Source: Neoarius graeffei
Lineage: Eukaryota > Chordata > Actinopteri > Siluriformes > Ariidae
NCBI RefSeq assembly: GCF_027579695.1
Contig: NC_083590.1
Location: 18,644,446 to 18,708,445, forward strand
DNA: 64,000 bases
Direction of reading: 5' to 3'
Below, piece by piece: positions 55,001 to 64,000 of this stretch (position 1 is its first letter; each line of letters begins with the position of its first letter). The translations under genes and the position numbers were made by a program. Below the pieces are notes generated by a model, which was not told the origin of the DNA, searched no databases, and saw only the letters and a program-made list of their open reading frames with translations.

Positions 55001-55440
55001 GAGGGACCACTGTTACACTCCCCTGACTTTTCTCTCCCCTTTATTTTGCAGACGGATGCGTCGGACAGAGGGCTGGGGGCTGTTCTGTCCCAGGAGGTGG
55101 AGGGAGAGGAACGTCCCGTGCTGTACATCAGCCGGAAGCTGTCGGTGCGCGAGGGCAGGTACAGCACAATAGAAAAGGAATGCCTCACCATCAAGTGGGC
55201 GGTCCTCGCCCTCCGCTACTACCTGCTGGGGCGCCCTTTCACCCTCTGTTTGGACCACGCGCCCCTGCAGTGGCTCCACCACATGAAGGATGCCAACACG
55301 CGGATCACCCATTGGTATCTGGCACTCCGGCTGTTTACAGGCCGGGGGCGCAGATGGTCATGGCGGATTTCCTCTCCCGACAAGGGGGGGGGGAGTCGGC
55401 TGCAGGCCGGACGGCTCCCCGGCCTGAGTTGGGCGGTGGG
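52058..55440 (+). pseudogene. Pol region: knuckle, PR, IN, RT, RNase H
   Basis: One frame carries all domains in this order. Zinc knuckle CWHCGEPGHLQHQC (about 52129). Protease LVDSGCNQTS (about 52288). Integrase with its HHCC region (GHVGQDKTL ... CRKCQ) and D,D,E in GMDLV, IDQGTTF and LVERFNRT (about 52860-53485). RT with SDWSSPVVLVPKADG, FCVDYRKI and YLDDIIIYS (about 54050-54950). RNase H with QTDASDRGLGAVLSQ (about 55046-55330). Nonsense codons: TGA at 52430, 53486 and 53825, TAG at 54440 and 54956. A small deletion or shift lies near 55335. Non-functional. Confidence 0.85.
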
Positions 55441-55444
55441 GGTA

Positions 55445-55756
55445 TGTGGCAGCGGGGGCGTGGTCAAGTGTTGGTCTGTGAATGGAGGGCGGAGTCAGGG
55501 AAGGTAAGTGATAGAATCACTGCACCTGATGGGAATTAACCTGTGTTTGTGTGTCTTCCCCAGTGACCGCGCCCTATAAGAGGAGAGGGAGAGCAGAGAA
55601 AGGGAGCTTTCCCCCAACCCGAACACTGGTGTGCGTGCGTGTGTGGCTGAGAGAGTGAATGTTGAATGCTGAAAAGCGACAAAATAAAGAGTTTTATAAG
55701 AACTCAGTTCTGGCCTGCCATGCTTCTGTGCTCCACCCACCTGCTCAGATTTTACA
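55445..55756 (+). repeat. 3' LTR of the Gmr1-like element
   Basis: 312 bp, TGTGGCAGCGG...GATTTTACA, matching 50860-51173. A purine-rich tract (GGGCGGTGGGGG) directly precedes it as polypurine primer. A TATAAG motif lies near 55575. Confidence 0.93.
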
Positions 55757-55846
55757 AAAATATAAAGAAATGCCATAGATCCAACAGGGCACACCATTAT
55801 GAAGTAGTGAACAAAGTATCATGTCTAACATGTAGACAAATACCAT

Positions 55847-56209
55847 CCAACATCTGTAACTGCTTACCCTGTGTAGGGTCGCGGGAAAGCTGGAGCCTAT
55901 CCCAGCTGACTATGGGTGAGAGGCGGGGTACACCCTGGACAAGCCACCAGATCATTGCAAGGCTGACACATAGAGACAAACAATCATTCACACTCACATT
56001 CACACCTACAGTCAAGTTAGAGCCACCAATTACCCTAACCTGCATGTCTTTGGACTGTGGGGGAAACCGGAGAAACCAGAGGAAACCCACACAGACACAG
56101 GGAGAACATGCAAACTCCACACAGAAAGGCCCCTGTCGGCCACTGAGCTTGAACCCAGAATCTTCTTGCTGTGAGGTGACAGTGCTCACCACTACACCAC
56201 TGTGCTGCT
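55847..56209 (-). repeat. tRNA-headed SINE, copy 6 (-)
   Basis: Inverted full-length copy with 12-bp duplications GACAAATACCAT (55835-55846, 56210-56221). It sits just downstream of the LTR element and upstream of a thrombospondin exon. Confidence 0.88.
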
Positions 56210-56274
56210 GACAAATACCATATAATCATAAGATATACAGTATATTTAAAAAATAGAGTAGACATGAGGCTTAC

Positions 56275-56323
56275 CTACAGCCAAACCGGGGTCACTGTTC
56301 ATTGTCTGTATGATCTCCATCCC
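56275..56323 (-). CDS. thbs3: Thrombospondin small exon (GMEIIQTMNSDPGLAVG)
   Basis: A 49-bp exon (acceptor CAACTGTAG before 56323; donor GTAAGC after 56275). It encodes GMEIIQTMNSDPGLAV plus one base. Directly follows VVLNQ of the preceding exon, as in all subgroup-B thrombospondins. The short length and exact phases support it. Confidence 0.93.
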
Positions 56324-56510
56324 CTACAGTTGCATAAACATGAACACTTTTATGGAGTTAAACAGATTAACACAAGATCAACCAGGAAGTACATAACAAG
56401 CAAACAGACAAAAACAAGCTAACTGGCTGTGCACCTCAGTATTTTCTTGGCTATGAAGCATGATTTTTGCCTCGTCAGCTGCTGGAACTGTAGTTTAGCC
56501 GAGCGCTCAC

Positions 56511-56689
56511 CTGATTGAGCACCACCCAGTTGGGGTCGATTTGGGAATCCCCATGTGGGTCCAGGATGACTGTCTGAAAGGCTCGGAAGTCTGTCATAGT
56601 GATGTCAGCATTTTCAGGACAGGCATCCATCGTGTCGCTCACTTTATCATTATCATAATCATTCTCACACACATCACCCAATCCATCAG
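56511..56689 (-). CDS. thbs3: Thrombospondin exon: end of type-3 repeats
   Basis: A 179-bp exon (acceptor CTCTCTTCAG before 56689; donor GTGAGC after 56511). It encodes [40 protein letters not shown] and [20 protein letters not shown]. The last calcium-binding repeat leads into the C-terminal domain. Confidence 0.94.
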
Positions 56690-56789
56690 CTGAAGAGAGG
56701 AAAGGAGGAGGAAAAAAATGCAGGAATATTTCACTATACTTTTTTCTTTCTTTTTTTCTTTCACACATGTACGTGTTTATGTGTACACC

Positions 56790-57070
56790 ATGATTTGGCC
56801 TAGTGGTTAGCGCGTCTGCCTCTCAACTGGGAGCTTGTGAGTTCTACTCGTGGTCGGGTCATACCAATGAACATCATAAAAATGGTACCTACTGCCATCT
56901 GGCAAAGCATGCCACAATACAGATGTAAGTAGGGAGTCAAACTCTTGCAATTACCAGAGGACCAGACCCCCACTGTAACCCTAGCTATGTAATAGATGAG
57001 AAGCTGAGGGCCACTAAAATGGAGATCGGTATTGTCCAATGTGCCTATGGCATGGGAAGGACTTTGATTT
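56790..57070 (+). repeat. Second tRNA-like SINE family
   Basis: Head GGCCTAGTGGTTAGCGCGTC and later GTGAGTTCTACTCGTGGTC resemble Pol III A and B boxes but differ from the six-copy family. The body is unlike the other SINE. It occurs once in this window. Intronic. Confidence 0.55.
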
Positions 57071-57358
57071 GTGTGTGTACTGCTACTTGCTACATACTGA
57101 GGACTGAAACACATTTTTAACCAACAGAGTTCTGACATTTTTGGGAGGTGAGGACATTTTGGCTGGTCCTCACTTCTTCAAAGGGCTGTTTGAAGGTTAA
57201 GGCTTAGTTTTCAGGTTCAGGTTAGATTGAGGTTTATGTTGGGATTAGGGTAAGGGGTGGGGTTAGGCATTTAGTTGTAATGATTAAAGTTAGGTTAAGG
57301 GGCTAGGGAGTTCATTATGTCAATGAGTGTCCCCACAAAGATAGAAGTACATTGATCC

Positions 57359-57382
57359 TTGTGTGTGTGTGTGTGTGTGTGT
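57359..57382. repeat. (GT)n run at a thrombospondin donor
   Basis: The GT run directly overlaps the donor of exon 57385-57578: read on the minus strand the intron starts GTACACACAC. Length change here acts within a few bases of the splice site. Confidence 0.85.
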
Positions 57383-57384
57383 AC

Positions 57385-57578
57385 CGTTCGAGTCTTTTTG
57401 GTTAGGATTTGGGATGAGTCTGCAGTTATCAGGACCAGGATAAGCAATGTCTGGAACTCCATCATTGTCATCGTCATCATCACAATCATCTCCGACGCCG
57501 TCGTTATCTGAGTCCACCTGAGAGCTGTTGGGGATTTCAGGACAGTTGTCCCTCGTGTCCTGGAGACCATCACCATCT
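57385..57578 (-). CDS. thbs3: Thrombospondin type-3 repeat exon
   Basis: A 194-bp exon (acceptor GTGTGTTTAG before 57578; donor GTACAC after 57385). It encodes [40 protein letters not shown] and [18 protein letters not shown]. Aspartate-rich calcium-wire repeats with paired cysteines. NQKDS is THBS3-like. Confidence 0.93.
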
Positions 57579-57828
57579 CTAAACACACATTTGGTAGGAA
57601 TTTTGAAACACTTTGCCATTTTATGTTTCAGAAAATTACAACACAGCCCAAAATGTGGATGCATTATCCAGTTACATGCACGACAGTTAAGCACTTCATC
57701 TGCTGGAGCTAACTATGCACCTGTGCTATTAGTTTCAGTGATGGAATATTTCATACATTACTGCATCATATACTTTAAAAATTAAAAATAAGCCTGGACT
57801 TTAAGCAGTGAAACAGCAGTAAACTCAC

Positions 57829-57881
57829 GTGTCCTGGTTTGTGTCGCAGACGTCTCCCACCAAGTCGTTATCAACATCTGA
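57829..57881 (-). CDS. thbs3: Thrombospondin type-3 repeat small exon
   Basis: A 53-bp exon (acceptor GTTTGTAG before 57881; donor GTGAGT after 57829) encoding SDVDNDLVGDVCDTNQD. It starts in phase 0 and ends with two bases completed by the exon at 57578, consistent with both neighbours. Confidence 0.9.
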
Positions 57882-58190
57882 CTACAAACAGAGAAAGTGT
57901 TACAGACTGTTTTCTATTCATGATATCATATATTAATGAAGACAGAATTACACAATATAAGCAATTTTATGTTATTTTATAAGCAATACAACACTTGGAG
58001 GTTTGCTGTTAGAGGAAAATAATCAACGATGAGATGGTGTGAGGAAGCGGAGATGCTGCTGCCATTTTCAATAGCAATACGTTTTATTCTTCTTATACTA
58101 CAGAAATCTGCCAACAATTTGTTTCTGTATATGTAGCAGAACAGCCATGATGGACTTGTTGATGTTAATAAGATGTGTTGAAGTGAATAA

Positions 58191-59123
58191 TAAATCAAAT
58201 GCCAACTGCCAAGGCTGCCCCTTGTTGCCGAACCTGTTTATGATATTCATGGATGGGATCTCAAGGTGCAGGTGAGGTGAGGAAGACGTCCAGTTTGGGA
58301 ACCTCAGAATTGCATAGCTACTCCTTGCAGATGATGTGGTTCTGTTGGCTTCTTCAGCGCGTGACCTTCAGCAAGCACTGGGATGGTTTGATGCCAAGAG
58401 TGATGTGGCTGGGATGAGAGTCAGCACCTCCAGTTCTGAGGCCATGGTTCTCTGCCAGAAAACGGTGGCGTGCTCCCTCTGGGTTGGGAGTGAGTTGCTG
58501 CGCCAAGTGGAGTTCAAGTATCTTGGGGTCTTGTCCACGAGTGATAGTAAAATGGAGCATGAGATGGGCAGGCAGATTGGGGTGGTGTCAGCAGTAATGC
58601 GGGCGTTGTACCAGACCATCGTGGTGAAGAGGGAGCGGAGACGGAAGGCAAAGCTCTCAATTTACCAGTCAATCTACGTTCCAACCCTCACCTATGGTCA
58701 TGAGTTTTGGGTAGTGGCCGAAAATATGAGATCGGGGATACAAGTGGCTGAAATAAGCTTTTTCTGAAGGGTGGCTGGGCTCACCCTTAGGGTGAGGAGC
58801 TCAGACATCCGGAGGGATCTCGGAGTAGAGCTGCTGCTCCTTCATGTCGAAAGGAGTTAGCTGAGATGGTTCGAGCATCTGATTAGGATGCCTCCTGGGC
58901 ACCTTCCTTTGGAGGTTTTCCAGGCATGTCCAACTGGGAGGATACCTCAGGGTAGACCCAGAACACACTGGAGAGATTATATATCTCATCTGGCCTGGGA
59001 GCATCTTGAGATAACCCCAGGAGGAACTGGAAAGTGCTGGGGAGAGGGACACCTGGAATACCCTGCTTAGCTTGCTGCCACCGCGACCCGACTTCAGATA
59101 AATGGAAGAAAATGGATGGATGG
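58191..59123 (+). mobile_element. 5'-truncated RTE-like LINE
   Basis: Flanked by 12-bp duplications TGAAGTGAATAA (58179-58190, 59124-59135). It holds the 3' end of the LINE family found complete at 59453: VEFKYLGVLSTSDSKMEHEM, LSIYQSIYVPTLTYGHEFWV, then stopped sequence with MPPGHLPLEVFQACPTGR. Ends in ATGG repeats. Older and more damaged than the neighbour. Confidence 0.85.
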
Positions 59124-59452
59124 ATGAAGTGAATAAGAAAAACAACACAGCTTGTCATGTTGCTGAAAACTCAGAAACTCATCTGCCTGAAAACTTTCCC
59201 GTGTTGGAAAACTTACTGATGGTTACAAAGCACTGACACTGGAGACTCCTTTCATAAATGTTAAATAAACCTCTTTTCAGAGAAAAATGTGCATTTTATT
59301 CTTTGTTAAATAACAACAATCCTCAGGTTATGTGGTGCATCTGGTACACAAGTCCCAAATTTAGTGAAATTAGTTATTTGGATTTATGGATTATATGGAT
59401 TATATGTCTATTTAATGACATATAATCCATAAATCCATCAGTCTATTTAATG

Positions 59453-62400
59453 CCCCTCCTAGAACTGCCACAATATTGTGGTGGAGGGGTTTGTGTGCTT
59501 GAATGATCCTAGGAGCTATGTTGTCGGGGGCATTGCGCCCCTGTTAGGGTCTCCCAAGGCAGACAGGTCCTAGGTGACAGGCCAGACCAAGAGCAGTTCA
59601 CCAAAACCCTTATGGATATTAAAAGAACAAGGACCGTGACGTTGCCCGGTATGGCGCAGCTGGGGCCCCACCCTGGAGCCAGGCCTGGGGTTGGGGCTTG
59701 TATGCGAGCGCTTGGTGGCCGGGCCTTTGCCCACGGGGCCCGGCCGGGCTCAGCCTGAAGCAGTGACGTGGGCCCAACCTCCTGTGGGTTCACCACCCAC
59801 AGAGGTAGCCGTAGGGGGCCAGTGCAGTGTGGATTGGGCGGCAGTCGAAGGCAGGGGCCTCCACGACCTGATCCCCGAACACAGCAGCTAGCTGTTGGGA
59901 CATGGAATGTCACTTCGCTGGGGGGAAAGAGCCTGAGCTTGTGCGGGAGGTTGAGAGGTACCGGCTAGAGATAGTCGGGCTCACCTCCATGCACAGCTTG
60001 GGCTCCGGAACCCAGCTCCTCGAGAGGGGCTGGACTCTCCACTTCTCTGGAGTTGCCCACGGTGAGTGGCGGCGGGCTGGTGTGGGCTTGCTTATAGCTC
60101 ACCAGCTCAGCTGCCATGTGTTGGAGTTTACCCCAGTGAACGAGAGGGTCGCCTCTCTGCACCTTCGGATCAGAGAGAGGGCTCTTGCTGTTGTTTGTGC
60201 CTATGGGCCGAATAGCAGTATAAAGTATCCAGCCTTCTTGGAGTCCCTGGGAGAGGTACTGAGAGGTGCTCAGACTGGGGACTCCATTGTTCTACTGGGG
60301 GACTTCAATGCTCAGGTGGGCAATGACAGTGACACCTGGAGGGGCGTGATTGGGAGGAACGGCCTCCCCGATCTGAACCCGAGTGGTGTTTTGTTATTGG
60401 ACTTCTGTGCTAGTCACGGTTTGTCCATAACGAACACCATGTTCGAGCATAGGGGTGTCCATAAGTGCACGTGGCACCAGGACACCTTAGGTCTGAGGTC
60501 GATGATCGACTTTGTTGTCATTTCATCTGATCTCTGGCCCTATGTTTTGGACACTCGGGTGAAGAGAGGGGCTGAGCTGTCAACTGATCACCACCTGGTG
60601 GTGAGTTGGATCCGCTGGCGGAGGAGGAAGCCGGACAGACCTGACAGGCCCAAACATATGGTGAGGGTCTGCTGGGAACGTCTGGCCGAGCACTCTGTCG
60701 GGGAGATCTTTAACTCCCACCTCCGTGAGAGCTTCTCCCAGCTTCCGAGGGAGGCAGGGGACATTGAGTCTGAGTGGACCATGTTCTCTACCTCCATTGT
60801 AGACGCAGCTGTTCGGAGCTGTGGCTGCAAGGTCTCCGGCGCCTGTTGTGGCGACAATCCCCAAACCCGGTGGTGGACACCGGAAGTAAGGGATGCCATC
60901 AAGCTGAAGAAGGAGTCCTATCGAGCCATGTTGGCCTCCGGGACTCCTGAGGCAGCTGACAGGTATCGGCAGGCTAGGCGTGCCACAGCTCAGGTAGTTG
61001 CGGAGGCAAAAACTCAGAACTGGGAGGAGTTTGGTGAGGCCATGGAGGAGGACTATCGGTCGGCCTCGAAGAAATTCTGGCAAACCGTCCGGCGCCTCAG
61101 GAGGGGGAAGCAGTACTCTGCCAACATTGTTTACAGTGCGGGTGGGGAGCTGTTGACCTCGACTGGGGACATTGTTGGGCAGTGGAAGGAATACTTCGAG
61201 GATCTCCTCAATCCCACCATCACATTTTCCACCGAGGAAGCGGAGGTTGATGACTCAGAGGTGGACTCATCCATTAGCCAAGCCGAAGTCACTGAGGTGG
61301 TTTGCAAGCTCCTCGGTGGCAAGGCACCGGGGGTGGATGAGATCCACCCTGAGTATCTCAAGTCTCTGGATGTTGTGGGGCTGTCTTGGCTGACACGCCT
61401 CTGCAACATCGCGTGGCGGTCAGGGACAGTGCCTCTGGAGTGGCAGACTGGGGTGATGGTCCCTCTTTTTAAGAAAGGGGACCGGAGAGTGTGCTCCAAT
61501 TATAGGGGAATCACACTTCTCAGCCTTCCCAGGAAGGTTTACTCCAGGGTACTGGAGAGGAGAATTCAGCCAATAGTCGAACCTCGGATCCAGAAGGAAC
61601 AATGCGGTTTTCATCCTGGTTGTGGAACACTGCCAGCTCTATACCCTTCATAGGGTGCTCGAGGGTTCATGGGAGTTTGCCCAACCAGTCCACATGTGCT
61701 TTGTGGATCTGGAGAAGGCATTCGACCGTGTCCCTCATGGTATTCTGTGGGGGGCGCTTCGGGAGTATGGGGTTCGGGACTCTTTGCTAAGGGCTGTCCG
61801 GTCCCTGAACAAATGGAGCAGGAGTCTGGCTCGCATTGCCGGCAGCAAGTCAGACCTGTTCCCAGTGCATGTTGGACTCCGGCAGGGCTGCCCTTTGTCA
61901 CCGGTTCTGTTCATAATTTTTATGGACAGAATTTCTAGGCGCAGCCAGGGGCCGGAAGGAATCCTGTTTGGGAACCACAGGATTTCATCTCTGCTTTTTG
62001 CAGATGATGATGTCCTGTTGGCTTCTTCAAACCAGGACCTTCAGCATGCACTGGGGCGGTTTGCAGTCGAGCGTGAAGCAGCTGGGATGAGAATCAGCAC
62101 CTCCAAATCCGAGGCCATGGTTCTCAACCGGAAAAGGGTGGCTTGCCCTCTCCAGGTTGGTGGAGAAGTCCTGCCTCAAGTGGAGGAGTTTAAGTATCTC
62201 GGGATCTTGTTCATGAGTGAGGGAAGGATAGAGCGTGAGATTGACAGGCGGATCGGTGTAGCCTCCGCAGTGATGCAGTCGCTTTACCGGTCCGTCGTGG
62301 TGAAGAAGGAGCTGAGCCAAAAGGCGAAGCTCTTGATTTACCGGTCGATCTACGTTCCGACTCTCACCTATGGTCATGAGCTTTGGGTAATGACCGAAAG

Positions 62401-62810
62401 AACAAGATCGCGGATACAAGCGGCCGAAATGAGTTTCCTTCGCAGGGTGGCTGGACGCTCCCTTAGAAATAGGGTGAGAAGCACAGTCACTCGGGAGGAG
62501 CTCGGAGTAGAGCCGCTGCTCCTCCACATTGAGAGGAATCAGCTGAGGTGGCTCGGGTATCTCTTTCGGATGCCTCCTGGACGCCTCCCTGGGGAGGTGT
62601 TCCAGGCATGTCCCCCTGGGAGGAGGCCCCGGGGAAGACCCAGGACACACTGGAGGGACTATGTCTCTCGGCTGGCCTGGGAACGCCTCAGTGTTCTTCC
62701 CGAGGAGCTGGCCGAGGTGTCTGGGGAGAGGGAAGTTTGGGCTTCCATGCTCAGACTGCTGCCTCCGCAACCCGGTCCCGGATAAGCAGATGAAGACGAG
62801 ACGAGACAAT
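59453..62810 (+). mobile_element. Full-length RTE-like LINE
   Basis: 3.36 kb between perfect 12-bp duplications GTCTATTTAATG (59441-59452, 62811-62822). GC-rich 5' region from 59453, one endonuclease-RT reading region, and a 3' end GAAGACGAGACGAGAC. It fills most of the thrombospondin intron between 57881 and 62899 and is antisense to the gene. Confidence 0.9.
59885..62785 (+). pseudogene. RTE-like endonuclease-RT ORF (two shifts)
   Basis: The endonuclease begins GTWNVTSL in one frame and shifts at a G6 run (59921-59926) into [18 protein letters not shown]. It continues with [27 protein letters not shown] and [40 protein letters not shown], then a small deletion near 61632 shifts frame again, CFVDLEKAFDRVPHG, GLRQGCPLSPVLF and the catalytic FADDDVLL. 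C-terminal part: YVPTLTYGHELWVMTERTRS to LLPPQPGPG. Almost intact, which suggests a young copy. Confidence 0.88.
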
Positions 62811-62898
62811 GTCTATTTAATGGTGTTTTATGGTAAGACCAGTGCTACAGTATTTTGTTTTCTGGAGTATATACATGAGTTTATGAGTAAGCATACAC

Positions 62899-63017
62899 CT
62901 GAGTCGGGTCGTTGATATCAGGACAGCTGTCACACACATCTCCCACTCCATCGCCATCTCGGTCCGTCTGCATGGCATTGGGGATATTTGGGCAGTTATC
63001 CAGCATGTTAGGGATTC
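62899..63017 (-). CDS. thbs3: Thrombospondin type-3 repeat exon
   Basis: A 119-bp exon (acceptor TTTTTCTGCAG before 63017; donor GTGTAT after 62899) encoding [39 protein letters not shown]. Only about 90 bp from the 3' end of the RTE-like LINE. Confidence 0.93.
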
Positions 63018-63260
63018 CTGCAGAAAAATCACAAATATGAGAAAAGAGCTTTGTATAGATGAATTGTACACGTACAAAGTGGTTCTTAATTTTCCTTTAG
63101 AAATAAGTGGTACGAAATAAAAGATGCATACTATGCACGCATCTGTACCCTCTGGAAAGGGGAAGGACACAAGGATTTGATGGAAGCAGTATGAACATGG
63201 TGCTAATATTTTCAAAGACTTGGTCATGCTGATTAGTGTATCACAGGGTGTGGCACATAC

Positions 63261-63420
63261 CATCTCCATCGATGTCACTATCACAGCTGTCTCCCACGCC
63301 ATTACCGTCTGTGTCCAGCTGATCTCCATTAGGAACATTTGGACAGTTATCACACGCATCGCCATATGAGTCGGTGTCTGAGTTCTGCTGGTCCTTATTG
63401 GGCACCAGATGACAATTATC
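63261..63420 (-). CDS. thbs3: Thrombospondin type-3 repeat exon (most 5' in window)
   Basis: A 160-bp exon (acceptor TTTTCTGCAG before 63420; donor GTATGT after 63261) encoding [40 protein letters not shown] and [14 protein letters not shown]. Thrombospondins are secreted, calcium-binding, pentameric (subgroup B) matrix proteins. EGF-like repeats, coiled coil and N-terminal exons would lie right of the window. The ten exons seen join in frame to give 441 residues. Subgroup membership is secure; THBS3 versus THBS4/COMP is judged from a few residues only. Confidence 0.92.
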
Positions 63421-63501
63421 CTGCAGAAAACATCTTTTTAAAATCACTGATAATTAAAATTTCTTTGATTTCTATTACATTATATCAGCTTCATTAACAC
63501 C

Positions 63502-63933
63502 TGCCAGTCCTGCACGCTGTGGCACGTACACCTGAAAAGACGCCCTGGGCTGCGCATGCGTTGAGCGGACTCCAGCGTGCGCACCATTAACGACGCACAC
63601 CTGAATTCAATTAAGGAGCTATGTGCACCTATTTAAGGACTGTACTGATGCACAGTCTATGCGAAGTATTACGTTACATGGGTACGCATTACCGAGCCTT
63701 TCAACCCATGTTTTTGATTTCCTCTTCCTTATTCCTGTGCCTGTTTCTCATTCCTGTTCTCACTTTGCCTCTGATATCCTGTTTGCGCCTTGCCCGACCC
63801 TTTGTTTCATGTTTTTGATCTATCCTGCCGTTTTGGATTGTTTGTCTGTGAGTGTATTTGTTCACTGTAAATAAACATCACTGTTATTATTATACTACTT
63901 CTGCACTTGCGTCCGCCTACCTCGTACCTGACA
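63502..63933 (+). mobile_element. LTR of a second LTR retrotransposon (window edge)
   Basis: 432 bp running from TGCCAGTCCTG to ACCTGACA (TG...CA with imperfect inverted tips), with a TATTTAAG promoter-like box (about 63630) and AAATAAACATC poly(A) signal (about 63868), followed by CTTCTGCACTTGCGTCC. An ATG at 63952 (MDVAEVFQYAIPHRFQ) may start gag, running off the window. It may be a solo or a 5' LTR; the second LTR is not visible. It lies antisense in a thrombospondin intron. Confidence 0.55.
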
Positions 63934-64000
63934 GAATACTTCGTCTTACAATGGATGTCGCAGAAGTTTTCCAGTACGCCATTCCACACCGCTTCCAGGT

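Larger units (their letters stand above)
50860..55756 (+). mobile_element. Gmr1-like LTR retrotransposon (integrase before RT)
   Basis: A complete 4.9-kb element between perfect 5-bp duplications AAAAT (50855-50859, 55757-55761). It lies antisense in a thrombospondin intron. LTRs: 50860-51173 and 55445-55756, both TG...CA. Domain order along the strand: gag, zinc knuckle, protease, integrase, reverse transcriptase, RNase H. Sequences are Ty3/gypsy-like, yet integrase precedes RT, as in Ty1/copia and in the reported Gmr1 group of deuterostome gypsy elements. Several nonsense codons make it inactive. Confidence 0.9.

Noticed and set aside
1..64000. CRISPR array, phage, bacterial operon or rRNA genes
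   Set aside because: No spaced direct repeats, prokaryotic gene layout or rRNA segments are visible; tandem repeats here are microsatellites, minisatellites and duplicated transposon ends.

Overview
This is a window of a repeat-rich vertebrate genome, almost certainly a teleost fish. The signs are a FISNA-NACHT NLR gene of the fish-expanded (NLR-C / NLRC3-like) class, fish-type Tc1 transposons, RTE-, L2- and CR1-like LINEs, several hAT elements, and one tRNA-headed SINE family present six times. I cannot name the species. There is no bacterial-type operon content, CRISPR array, rRNA or genuine tRNA gene. All host coding sequence is split into GT-AG exons.

Two host genes account for all the cellular coding sequence I can support. 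(1) On the + strand, positions 346 to about 34209, lies the 3' part of an NLRC3-like receptor gene: two 117-bp N-terminal repeat exons, a decayed third copy, a 54-bp linker exon, one 1764-bp FISNA-NACHT exon, four LRR exons, and a terminal exon holding only the last residues and stop. Every intron is phase 2 and the frame stays open across all joins (about 925 residues). The start-codon exon lies left of the window. (2) On the - strand, from 63420 down to 43171, are the last ten coding exons of a subgroup-B thrombospondin (best match THBS3): type-3 calcium-binding repeats followed by the C-terminal lectin-like domain, with the final 20-codon exon at 43171-43232. The 5' exons lie right of the window. 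The genes are tail to tail, separated by about 9 kb of transposon debris (34210-43170).

Most of the rest is mobile DNA. NLR introns hold hAT-type elements at 994-2217, 3800-5453, 16516-20093, 21716-25069 and 31859-33562. They also hold two Tc1 elements nested inside hATs, a P-like element with a THAP exon, a minus-strand LINE (10947-13330), and a CR1/Jockey-like LINE (25562-30404) that is itself split by a 1.5-kb poly(A) retro-insert. The intergenic region holds a second P-like THAP element, a Penelope-like remnant with a hammerhead-like core, an L2-type LINE split by other repeats, and a Tc1 element. Thrombospondin introns hold a LINE with an intact 1067-codon ORF, a LINE 3' fragment, a complete LTR retrotransposon (50860-55756), a full-length RTE-like LINE with target-site duplications (59453-62810), a truncated relative, and an LTR at the right edge.

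The most unusual object is the LTR retrotransposon at 50860-55756. Its sequence is Ty3/gypsy-like, but the integrase lies before the reverse transcriptase and RNase H, the arrangement reported for the Gmr1 group. Otherwise the interest is in how far two intact-looking genes have been loaded with nested insertions without visible damage to their splice sites. I see no convincing wholly new system.
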